In this document: one piece after another, positions 25,201 through 31,506 of the stretch
How positions within the stretch are numbered: the stretch's first letter is position 1
Layout of the letters: the number at the start of each line of letters is the position of its first letter
Position numbers and translations under genes: made by a program
Notes under the pieces: generated by a model
Databases searched by the model: none
Told to the model about the DNA's origin: nothing
The model's input: the letters and a program-made list of their open reading frames with translations, nothing else
Assembly: GCA_944384525.1 (NCBI GenBank)
Contig: CALWTR010000044.1
Coordinates: 1-56,886, forward strand
From: an uncultured Clostridia bacterium
GTDB taxonomy: Bacteria; Bacillota; Clostridia; Oscillospirales; CAG-272
Direction of reading: 5' to 3'
DNA length: 56,886 nt

Positions 25201-25828
25201 ATGGGCATATGATATCGGATTCGGAGGACTTGACCATGTCATAGCCTCCGGCGAGGATGTCAATATAATGGTCTTTGATACCGAGGTATATTCCAACACC
25301 GGCGGACAGGCGTCCAAGGCGTCCAATATAGGCCAGGTCGCGCAGTTTGCCGCTGCCGGAAAGGCGATAGGCAAGAAGGACCTCGCTCAGATCGCAATGT
25401 CTTACGGTTACGTATACGTCGCTCAGGTAGCTATGGGTGCGGATATGAATCAGACGCTAAAGGCGATGGCAGAGGCAGAGGCTTATCACGGACCTTCTAT
25501 CATAATCGGTTACGCTCCCTGCGAGATGCACTCTATAAAGGGCGGAATGGCTAACTGCCAGGCAGAGATGAAGAAGGCGGTCGAGGCAGGCTACTGGCAG
25601 ATGTTCAGGTATAATCCTGCGCTCAAGGCCGAGGGCAAGAATCCCTTCACGCTCGACAGCAAGGAGCCTACCGGCGACTACCAGGCATTCATCAACGGAG
25701 AGGCTCGCTATACCCGTCTTGCACAGGCGTTCCCGGAGAGGGCAAAGGTCCTCTTTGCGAAGGCTGAGGCAACGGCTAAGGCTAAGTACGAGCGTCTTAA
25801 GAAGCTTGTTGACTTCTATAACAACTGA
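22241..25828 (+). CDS. nifJ: Pyruvate:ferredoxin (flavodoxin) oxidoreductase
   Basis: Single-chain homodimeric PFOR, 1195 residues. It converts pyruvate and CoA to acetyl-CoA, CO2 and reduced ferredoxin, the central oxidation step in anaerobes. Seen in order: the pyruvate-binding domain (MDGNTAAAHVSYAFTEVAAI, then YPITPSSPMAE), the CoA domain, two [4Fe-4S] ferredoxin motifs near residues 704 (CIQCNQCAFVCPHA) and 761 (CMGCTLCVKACP), the proximal-cluster and TPP domain (CAGCAETSYARL near 831, FGGDGWAYDIGFGG near 984, YSNTGGQ). GGAGG lies 7 nt before ATG 22241. Codon use is biased towards ATC and AAG, unlike the neighbours, consistent with high expression. It is monocistronic. Confidence 0.97.
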   Translation: MIERRKLSMDGNTAAAHVSYAFTEVAAIYPITPSSPMAEVTDTWSASNKNIFGEEAKNIFGDNVKVVEMQSEAGAAGAVHGSLAAGALTTTYTASQGLLLMIPNMYKIAGELLPCVIHVSARCVASHALNIFGDHSDVYACRQTGFAMLAETNPQEIMDLGAVAHLSTIKGRVPFINFFDGFRTSHEIQKIEAWDYKDLAEMVDMDAVEAFRSRAINPEHPVLRGSAENGDIFFQHREACNKYYDALPAIVEEYMNKVNEKLGTDYRLFNYYGAADADRVIVAMGSVCDTAEEVIDYLNAHGEKVGLLKVRLYRPFVAEKFAEALPKTVKKIAVLDRTKEPGALGEPLYLDVVAALSKTGRDNILVVGGRYGLGSKDTPPSSIFAVYENLAAKTPKSNFTIGIVDDVTGHSLTEKACPDTVPAGTISCKFWGLGGDGTVGANKNSIKIIGDHTDKYIQAYFQYDSKKTGGVTISHLRFGDSPIKSTYYITKADFVACHNPSYMLKGYKIVEDVKPGGIFLLNCQWSDEELNKHLSAETKKYIADNKIKFYTVNAIDKAAEIGMGKRTNTILQSAFFALANIMPIDKAVEYMKYMAKKSYLKKGEDVVAMNYKAIDAGVDAIHEVTVPAAWSSAKADVQENKITGKRADLVDFVKNIVIPVGDMQGDSLKVSAFEKYVDGTFPQGAAAYEKRGVAVSVPVWHAENCIQCNQCAFVCPHAAIRPFAMDEKEAAAAPAETKFTAKMTGKGCENYKFTIAVSPLDCMGCTLCVKACPTKPEKRALEMVPQESQLAQQKVFDYAVANVKEKKGLPFADTTVKGSQFKQPLLEFSGSCAGCAETSYARLITQLFGERMYISNATGCSSIWGGSAPATPYTVNNGSGHGPAWANSLFEDNAEHGFGMYIGQKTLRERLIGYVKELLEKVEDADKKAVIEEYLATKDDGKLNAAATDKLVKMLESCDCKDELKDKILKHKDYLSKKSIWIFGGDGWAYDIGFGGLDHVIASGEDVNIMVFDTEVYSNTGGQASKASNIGQVAQFAAAGKAIGKKDLAQIAMSYGYVYVAQVAMGADMNQTLKAMAEAEAYHGPSIIIGYAPCEMHSIKGGMANCQAEMKKAVEAGYWQMFRYNPALKAEGKNPFTLDSKEPTGDYQAFINGEARYTRLAQAFPERAKVLFAKAEATAKAKYERLKKLVDFYNN

Positions 25829-25846
25829 TACCGCGCAGGCGGTTCG

Positions 25847-25878
25847 GAGGCACCCGGATGACGGGTGCCTCTTTTTTT
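25847..25878 (+). terminator. nifJ terminator
   Basis: GAGGCACCC/GGGTGCCTC perfect 9-bp stem followed by TTTTTTT. Confidence 0.92.
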
Positions 25879-25973
25879 GCATTTTTTCATTTGAAGAAGC
25901 ATTTATTATATAGGTGTCGCTGAATATGATGAGAATATACAAATTCAAAATTTAACAAATCTTAAATATTCTA

Positions 25974-26002
25974 TTGACAAAAAATTATATATTATTTATA
26001 AT
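25974..26002 (+). promoter_or_regulatory. Sigma-A promoter for the lipoprotein gene
   Basis: Consensus TTGACA (25974-25979) and TATAAT (25997-26002), 17 bp apart. The TTG of the -35 box could be mistaken for a start codon in the same frame. Confidence 0.9.
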
Positions 26003-26033
26003 ACAATTACAACACCAAAGGAGGACAGTATTT

Positions 26034-27614
26034 ATGAATATCGTAAAAAATATAAAAAGGTTGACTTTTTTAGCCTTTATGCTTGCTATGTTACTCACGG
26101 TAGTATCCTGCGCTTCTAAAAATTCGGATAAACTGTTCAACGATAAGATACTGGAGATCGAGTCTACTTCTACAAAGCTCGATACAAAGGGAAATAATAT
26201 AATTTCTCTTGACGCTAAGAAAAACGTGCTTCTGAGCAAAGAGGAGAGCGGCAAAACCACATATACGCTTTATAACGCTGATTCACAGTCGGTTATAGCG
26301 GAGTCTGAATATGCATTTGAGTTTACTAAGCCGAACCTGTATATTCTCAAAACCCCAAGCAGCGACAATACCGCTACGGAGTATAATTTCTATACCGAGT
26401 CGGGGCTGATCAAGAATATAAGTGTTCCGAACTCCTCGAACGTAAATAATTATTTCGTAGTTGATACCGATGAATCGATCCGCTTCTCTGACGGAAGTTC
26501 CATACAGCTGGTCAACGGTGAGGCTTATAAATTCTTTTCATCGGGCGAGGGCAACTCTCCCGCTCCGCAGTTCAGCACGGACGATGTCAAAGCCGGAAGG
26601 TTTTACTATGATGTTTACAACAACTGTGTGTCCGTTTTTGATTCGGATAAGAATTTCCTGCGCTTTACCGATGTGGCGGCCGCGACAGGTTATAACAACG
26701 ACGATATACACTTCTGCGGAAATATAGAAGAAAAGCTCGTGTTCCAGGTCAATATCAATATACCGAACGACAGCAAGAAGTATTCTTACTTCGTCGATTC
26801 CAATAAGTACGATCTCATCACCTATACATACAATCTCAAAAACGGCAAAATAGAAGAGAAAAAGAATTTTGACTTCATAATAGATAAGATAGATTACATC
26901 GAAGATTACAGCAAGTGCGGCTTGGCTTACGGCTATTATATCAACGATGCAAAGACCATCTCTTCCTATATAGTACAGGCGTTTGATGACGGATTGGACG
27001 TTGCCGTAGATATACAGGCGATGGTTCCCGGGGCGTGTGAGATATACTGGATGGATGAATACAAGCTCATGATAGACGGCTCGGAAAACTATCATATATT
27101 CAAGGGCAAGGATGAGATAACCTTTATATCCGGCGAAAATTCAAGTGAGATGATGTTTAATATGGGCTCGCTCATTCAGACCGGGCATTATATATACTAT
27201 GATTCCGTATATTCTGTCGACGGAACGTATTTGACAAGTATCCCGGATAAGCGTACCAATACCGTTTTCGCGGGTAATAAACTGCTGTATACGACTCAGG
27301 TCAAGAATGACGGTGAGCCGAGCAAGACGATGCTCTACATAGTAGATCTCTCCAGCGGAGAAAAAACAGGTTCAGAGGGAGATATACTGATGGATTACAA
27401 ACTTGCATATACAAAGAATGATGACGGTACGGTAAATTATATATCGCTCTTGGACGGAACGAAAATAGCGGATAATGCAGGGAGCCAGGTGGTTTCCTTC
27501 GCGGGATGTGAATATGAGAATGAATATGTATTTATATACGGATTCTCGTCAGCTGCCAACATTCCCGACTATTTCTGCCACACTATCAAAAATATTTATC
27601 TAAGTGAGAAATGA
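26034..27614 (+). CDS. Lipoprotein of unknown function, probably beta-propeller-like
   Basis: 526-residue secreted lipoprotein. The signal peptide has basic residues, a hydrophobic core and lipobox VVSC, with lipidation at Cys26. The mature part is rich in Tyr, Asn, Asp and Ser. It has recurring short beta-like segments (for example YTLYNADSQSVIAESEYAF, FVDSNKYDLITYTYNLKNGK), as in extracytoplasmic beta-propellers. No catalytic motif is recognised. ATG 26034 has AAAGGAGG 9 nt upstream and a consensus promoter 31 nt before it. The frame extends further upstream only through the promoter. It is monocistronic between nifJ and a catabolic module. No function is assigned. Confidence 0.85.
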   Translation: MNIVKNIKRLTFLAFMLAMLLTVVSCASKNSDKLFNDKILEIESTSTKLDTKGNNIISLDAKKNVLLSKEESGKTTYTLYNADSQSVIAESEYAFEFTKPNLYILKTPSSDNTATEYNFYTESGLIKNISVPNSSNVNNYFVVDTDESIRFSDGSSIQLVNGEAYKFFSSGEGNSPAPQFSTDDVKAGRFYYDVYNNCVSVFDSDKNFLRFTDVAAATGYNNDDIHFCGNIEEKLVFQVNINIPNDSKKYSYFVDSNKYDLITYTYNLKNGKIEEKKNFDFIIDKIDYIEDYSKCGLAYGYYINDAKTISSYIVQAFDDGLDVAVDIQAMVPGACEIYWMDEYKLMIDGSENYHIFKGKDEITFISGENSSEMMFNMGSLIQTGHYIYYDSVYSVDGTYLTSIPDKRTNTVFAGNKLLYTTQVKNDGEPSKTMLYIVDLSSGEKTGSEGDILMDYKLAYTKNDDGTVNYISLLDGTKIADNAGSQVVSFAGCEYENEYVFIYGFSSAANIPDYFCHTIKNIYLSEK

Positions 27615-27637
27615 TGCCGATAATCCCGGCATAAAAG

Positions 27638-27680
27638 AACTCCCCGGTCAGCAATAAGCGGACCGGGGAGTTTTTTTTTT
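27638..27680. terminator. Terminator between converging genes
   Basis: AACTCCCCGGTC/GACCGGGGAGTT 12-bp perfect stem followed by a ten-T run on the plus strand. The minus-strand side ends CTTTT, so it may also serve the oxidoreductase gene. Confidence 0.92.
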
Positions 27681-27683
27681 AGA

Positions 27684-28775
27684 TCAGTTGAAGTAATAGG
27701 GTTTTCCGCTCTTTGCGGACTCGTATATGCCCTCGAGTATCCGCGTTACGCAGTATGCCTCTTCCGGCTTTGTGACTGGCTGTTTTCCCTCTCTTACAGC
27801 CTCTATCCAGAGCCGTTCTTCCATCTCGGCGGGAGTCTCCTTTGAGGAGCCCTCGTTAAAGTCGACTCCTCCGACGGAAAAGTCCGGCTTAAATACGTAC
27901 TGCCGGCCGTTCCTCACACCGTTTATGCGGAGCCCCTCGTTCATGTCGGCGCCGGCCTTTGTCCCGCATATAGTAGTCACGGCCTCGCGGACGTCGAGCG
28001 TGTTGAGCGCCCAGGCGGATTCCAGAACTATCGTCGCACCGTTCTCCATGACGATGAAGCCGAATGCGCTGTCCTCTACGGTGAATTTTTCAGGGTCCCA
28101 GTCGCCCCATGCGTTTGCAGTGGCACGGTCGTTGTTGAGCTTGTGGAACACGGTCCCGACGCAGTATTTCGGTTTGTAGTTGTTCATCATCCAAAGCGTG
28201 AGATCGAGCGCATGTGTTCCTATGTCTATGAGAGGCCCTCCTCCCTGTTCGTATTCGTTGAGGAAAACGCCCCAGGTCGGAACGGCGCGGCGGCGCAGGG
28301 CAGTGGCTTTTGCGTAATATATTTCCCCGAAGGTGCCTGCCTCAGCCTCCTTTTTCATATATAGCGAATTAGCGCGGAAGCGCCCCTGATATCCTATTGT
28401 CAGCAGTTTGCCGGTCCGCTTTGCGGCGTCAAGCATCTTTTTTGCCTCAGCGGAATTTATCGCCATCGGCTTTTCGCACATAACGTGCTTGCCTGCCTCG
28501 AGTGCGTCTACTGTTATGAAGCTGTGAGAGCGGTTCGGAGTGCATACATGCACGACGTCTATGCTCTTGTCGCTGAGCAATTTTTTATAGTCGGTATATA
28601 CCTTGGCACCCTCAATACCGTATTTTTCGGCTGCTTTTGTCGCTCTTTCCTCTATTATATCGCAGAAAGCGACCATTTCACAATTTTTGACGGCTTTGAG
28701 CGCCGGCATATGCTTGCCGTTTGCAATGCCTCCGCATCCTATTATCCCGACGCGTATAGTCTTTATGTCTTCCAT
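27684..28775 (-). CDS. Gfo/Idh/MocA-family NAD(P)-dependent oxidoreductase
   Basis: 363 residues. The N-terminal Rossmann domain has VGIIGCGGIANGKHMPAL, a DII segment after beta-2, and the family signature CEKPMAINSAEAKKML. The C-terminal alpha/beta dehydratase-type domain has GGGPLIDIGTHALDLTLWMM, where Asp and His are the usual catalytic residues. Such enzymes oxidise or reduce sugars, inositols or their derivatives. It lies 32 nt downstream of a TIM-barrel isomerase gene on the same strand, opposite an AraC regulator, which makes a sugar- or cyclitol-catabolic module likely. The substrate cannot be read from sequence. Confidence 0.92.
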   Translation of the reverse strand: MEDIKTIRVGIIGCGGIANGKHMPALKAVKNCEMVAFCDIIEERATKAAEKYGIEGAKVYTDYKKLLSDKSIDVVHVCTPNRSHSFITVDALEAGKHVMCEKPMAINSAEAKKMLDAAKRTGKLLTIGYQGRFRANSLYMKKEAEAGTFGEIYYAKATALRRRAVPTWGVFLNEYEQGGGPLIDIGTHALDLTLWMMNNYKPKYCVGTVFHKLNNDRATANAWGDWDPEKFTVEDSAFGFIVMENGATIVLESAWALNTLDVREAVTTICGTKAGADMNEGLRINGVRNGRQYVFKPDFSVGGVDFNEGSSKETPAEMEERLWIEAVREGKQPVTKPEEAYCVTRILEGIYESAKSGKPYYFN

Positions 28776-28807
28776 CTTGCTTGAAAACTTCCTTTCGCTT
28801 AAAACTT

Positions 28808-29590
28808 TTAAAGTACGAATCTCTTTATATAGCTATATGTGAAGTCGATGCCCTTTTCGCTCATTGCTCCGTGCCAGAACGCGGAGTGCGGTTCTATGCT
28901 CAGGTCGCCGTCATAGTGCCTTGAATAGAGTATGGCGAAAACACCGGGCCAGTTTATGTCGTCCATTCCTGCCGGAGGATCGTCGATACCGCGCTGACCT
29001 GCTCGTATTATGCCCTTTACATGGAAGTGCGCTATGCGGTCGCCCCAGTCGCTGAGCTCGGCAAGGTAGTTTGCACCTCTGGAATATGCATGTGACGGAT
29101 CGTATTTGAGATAGAGATCAGGCAGTTCTCCTAGCACTATTTTCCACTCGTCGGGCGATACTATAAAATTGTTCCAGTTGCAGTTCTGAACTGCGACTTT
29201 TATCCTGCCGTTCGCCCTATCGATAAGCTCGGCAAAAAAGTTTATAGCACCTGTGAGGTTTTTATACAGGCTGACGCTATCGTCACGATTGAATCCGCAG
29301 ACAAATGTCTTGGCTCCGAGAGATACCGCAGTGTCGAGCTGTCTGAAATAGACCTCTTTTTCGGCGCTGTCTGCCGTGCCGCCTTTATTGAGAGTATGGT
29401 TCCATCTTCCGACCGAGGAGAGACTTATCCCGGTGCGGGCAAGATTGTCCCTGATAAATACGGATTTTTCAATGAAGTTGTTGGCCTCTTCCGTATTGTT
29501 GCAGCAGATCTCCATAAAGGACATCCCCTTGTCCCGTACGAAGTCGTAGGATGCGGGGTCGCTACAGTTCCTTATTATACCTATTCTCAT
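28808..29590 (-). CDS. Sugar phosphate isomerase/epimerase family (TIM barrel)
   Basis: 260-residue AP-endonuclease-2/xylose-isomerase-like TIM barrel. Seen: a short start MRIGIIRNCSD, a VAVQNCNWNNF strand in place of the usual VxxExH metal site, YLKYDPSHAYSRG (metal ligands Asp and His), IAHFHVKG, and the late Glu in DGDLSIEPHSAFWHG. The replacement of the family's first glutamate strand by QNCNW is unusual. It is co-oriented with the downstream oxidoreductase. Inference: the pair epimerises and oxidises one carbohydrate. Confidence 0.85.
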   Translation of the reverse strand: MRIGIIRNCSDPASYDFVRDKGMSFMEICCNNTEEANNFIEKSVFIRDNLARTGISLSSVGRWNHTLNKGGTADSAEKEVYFRQLDTAVSLGAKTFVCGFNRDDSVSLYKNLTGAINFFAELIDRANGRIKVAVQNCNWNNFIVSPDEWKIVLGELPDLYLKYDPSHAYSRGANYLAELSDWGDRIAHFHVKGIIRAGQRGIDDPPAGMDDINWPGVFAILYSRHYDGDLSIEPHSAFWHGAMSEKGIDFTYSYIKRFVL

Positions 29591-29689
29591 ACCGGATACC
29601 TTCCTTTTTTTATTTTGCAGAGCTCGTTTCCGGCTCCGCGTTATGATGCTCGGGATTTTTTGATCCGCGGATCGGATGTAGATATCGAA

Positions 29690-29737
29690 AGCAACATTGA
29701 GCCCGGTACCTTAAGCAATATCGAACGCGGTATCAAA
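29690..29737. promoter_or_regulatory. 24-bp tandem direct repeat, candidate AraC operator
   Basis: Two abutting copies (29690-29713 and 29714-29737) of the type AGCAAYATYGARCSCGGTAY, sharing about 17 of 24 positions, between the isomerase and AraC genes. AraC-family activators usually bind such direct repeats about two helical turns apart. The perfect palindrome GATCCGCGGATC (29662-29673) lies beside it. Confidence 0.5.
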
Positions 29738-29781
29738 TATAAATGATTTCCGAGTTAAGTATAGCATACGGCAGAAATATG

Positions 29782-29790
29782 TGCTATAAT
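29782..29790 (+). promoter_or_regulatory. Extended -10 promoter for the AraC gene
   Basis: TGCTATAAT (TATAAT at 29785-29790) with no good -35 box, 60 bp before the AraC start. Confidence 0.55.
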
Positions 29791-29849
29791 AAATTTGCTT
29801 AAAAATATCAATTTTTTGTTATTGATATGATAGGGGCAGGAGGGATATC

Positions 29850-30809
29850 ATGGATTCTTGTTCGCTTAAAAAAGAAACACACAGCCCTTTGGAGAGCGCT
29901 GTGGCCGTCAGACCGTCCGCCTCCGATGTGTATGACGAGGGTATAGTTACAGACGACAGGATGCTCTCCGATATGCAGTATCTTGAAATGCGAGCCGATG
30001 CAGGACCGTGTACCGGAGCGCATTACCACAGCTATATAGAGATGCTGTACGGCATCGAGGGAGAGGTACAGATATGGATAGGAGATGGACTGTATACCTT
30101 TTCTTCCGGTGACCTTGTTATAATCGGTGCGAATGAAGTTCACTCTCTTGCCTGTATAACGGGGTCGTGCAGATATCATGTGTTGAAATTCCTGCCGGAA
30201 ACGATACTGGCGGAGAAGGGAAGCATTACTTGCTTTAAATATCTTTTGCCTTTTGTAAAGAGCTCATCAGTGAGGCCGAGGGTGGTCGCCGCGGAGGAAC
30301 TGGGGGATTGGGACGTGCCCGGGATATTTTCCAGGATACGCAGGGAGTATACGGACAGAGCGTTCGGGTATGAGCTTGCTATGCGCGCGGAGATAATAGG
30401 GCTTTTTATAGGCGTTCTGCGTATCTGGGAGCAAAACGGGGGAAGGGAGATATTTCCGGAGGAGAGCGCGCCGTCGCTTTTGTCTGCCGTACAGCGTGCG
30501 ATGACTGCGCCGGACGGAGCGTTGCTTGAATCGGATGCTCAAGCTGCCGCCAAAGCGTCCGGACTGTCATACAGCTATTTCAGCCGCTCATTCAAAAAAA
30601 TAACCGGAATGTCGTATTCCGGTTATATAGAGATGGTCAAAATACGGGAGAGCGAAAAACTTCTGATAACCACCGATATGTCGGTGACCGAGGTCGCGGC
30701 GGCAACAGGATTTTCTACGACGAGTTATTTTATAGTCCGTTTTAAGGCACACCACTCTGTCTCTCCTCGCGAATTTAGGTCGAGGTATAAGAAATCGTTC
30801 AGCGTTTAG
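29850..30809 (+). CDS. AraC-family transcriptional regulator with cupin sensor domain
   Basis: 319 residues. The N-terminal cupin-like ligand domain (about 35-110) has GAHYHSYIEMLYGIEGEVQI and SGDLVIIGANEVHSL. The C-terminal double helix-turn-helix (about 215-315) has SYSYFSRSFKKITGMSYSGY and the AraC signature VTEVAAATGFSTTSYFIVRF, then SPREFRSRYKK. ATG 29850 is preceded by AGGAGGG. It is transcribed away from the isomerase/oxidoreductase pair, which it probably activates through the 24-bp tandem repeat between them. The inducer is unknown, presumably the module's substrate. Confidence 0.93.
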   Translation: MDSCSLKKETHSPLESAVAVRPSASDVYDEGIVTDDRMLSDMQYLEMRADAGPCTGAHYHSYIEMLYGIEGEVQIWIGDGLYTFSSGDLVIIGANEVHSLACITGSCRYHVLKFLPETILAEKGSITCFKYLLPFVKSSSVRPRVVAAEELGDWDVPGIFSRIRREYTDRAFGYELAMRAEIIGLFIGVLRIWEQNGGREIFPEESAPSLLSAVQRAMTAPDGALLESDAQAAAKASGLSYSYFSRSFKKITGMSYSGYIEMVKIRESEKLLITTDMSVTEVAAATGFSTTSYFIVRFKAHHSVSPREFRSRYKKSFSV

Positions 30810-30822
30810 TGCCGGGACTTTC

Positions 30823-31338
30823 TCAGAATCGCGGCATATCCTTTGCGGAAATATCCGGATTAAAATGCGACATCATGCGGATGAGGTTCCGGGTTGCATC
30901 AAACAACACGCAAACTCCGTCGCATTTGATATAGAACCCGTCCGGCGAGGTTGGGGAGGAGCGCAGGTCGAGCAACTTGCCTCCGTTTGTGCCGCAGTCA
31001 CTTTCGGACGCTCTTCCGATTGTAGATCGGCGCACGTCGAACTCGGCGAGGACCCGTGGCTGCCTGCGATCATATTTTACGGAAAAGGTCAGCGTTCCGG
31101 CGCGGAACGAGTAAATATATTCCGGGTTAGTGTATCTCCACAGCAGCATATGAGCTATCAGCAGCAAAAACGGTGTCAGAGCAAATACGGGTATGAAAGC
31201 TATGCGGTATAGGATGGCAAAAAACACAACTGAAAAAGTTACGTATCCGAGTATTATGGCCGCCTTCATACGTTTGAGCTTAGGGTCTTTTCTGCGGTCT
31301 ACCGAATATTCCGCCGTGTAGGGGACGTTGTCTTCCAT
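30823..31338 (-). CDS. Small membrane protein of unknown function, two TM helices
   Basis: 171 residues from ATG 31338 (AAGGAG upstream). An in-frame extension to 31443 lacks a ribosome site. Seen: a short charged N-terminus, two adjacent TM helices (about residues 30-75: IILGYVTFSVVFFAILYRIA and VFALTPFLLLIAHMLLW), and a C-terminal cytoplasmic beta-rich domain (YIYSFRAGTLTFSVKYDRRQ, DGFYIKCDGVCVLFDATRN). This two-helix hairpin plus PH-like beta domain resembles YcxB/bPH-type envelope proteins; that is a guess from layout. Its promoter at 31467-31496 faces that of the U32 gene. Confidence 0.75.
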   Translation of the reverse strand: MEDNVPYTAEYSVDRRKDPKLKRMKAAIILGYVTFSVVFFAILYRIAFIPVFALTPFLLLIAHMLLWRYTNPEYIYSFRAGTLTFSVKYDRRQPRVLAEFDVRRSTIGRASESDCGTNGGKLLDLRSSPTSPDGFYIKCDGVCVLFDATRNLIRMMSHFNPDISAKDMPRF

Positions 31339-31397
31339 ATCTGCTCCTTCCGCTGTGCCGAGCGCCGCAGTTGCGCGCTCCGGTTCCGCCTTATCTA

Positions 31398-31426
31398 TTG
31401 AATAATGTGGAAAAAAGTTGTATAAT
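31398..31426 (+). promoter_or_regulatory. Sigma-A promoter for the U32-maf-nth group
   Basis: TTGAAT (31398-31403) and TATAAT (31421-31426), 17 bp apart. Transcription would start near 31433 and run right, through the opposing promoter. Confidence 0.75.
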
Positions 31427-31466
31427 AAAAGAAATGCGAACATTTTTTAATATCAGGTCTGTGAAG

Positions 31467-31496
31467 ATTATACATCACAGATACAAATAATGTCAA
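31467..31496 (-). promoter_or_regulatory. Sigma-A promoter for the small membrane protein gene
   Basis: On the minus strand, TTGACA (31496-31491) and TATAAT (31472-31467), 18 bp apart. Transcription would start near 31460 and run left, through the opposing promoter. Confidence 0.8.
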
Positions 31497-31506
31497 GAGG
31501 GAACAG

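Noticed and set aside
25974-26033. Longer N-terminus of the lipoprotein gene from TTG 25974
   Set aside because: That TTG is the -35 box, and the extension would remove the signal peptide from the N-terminus.
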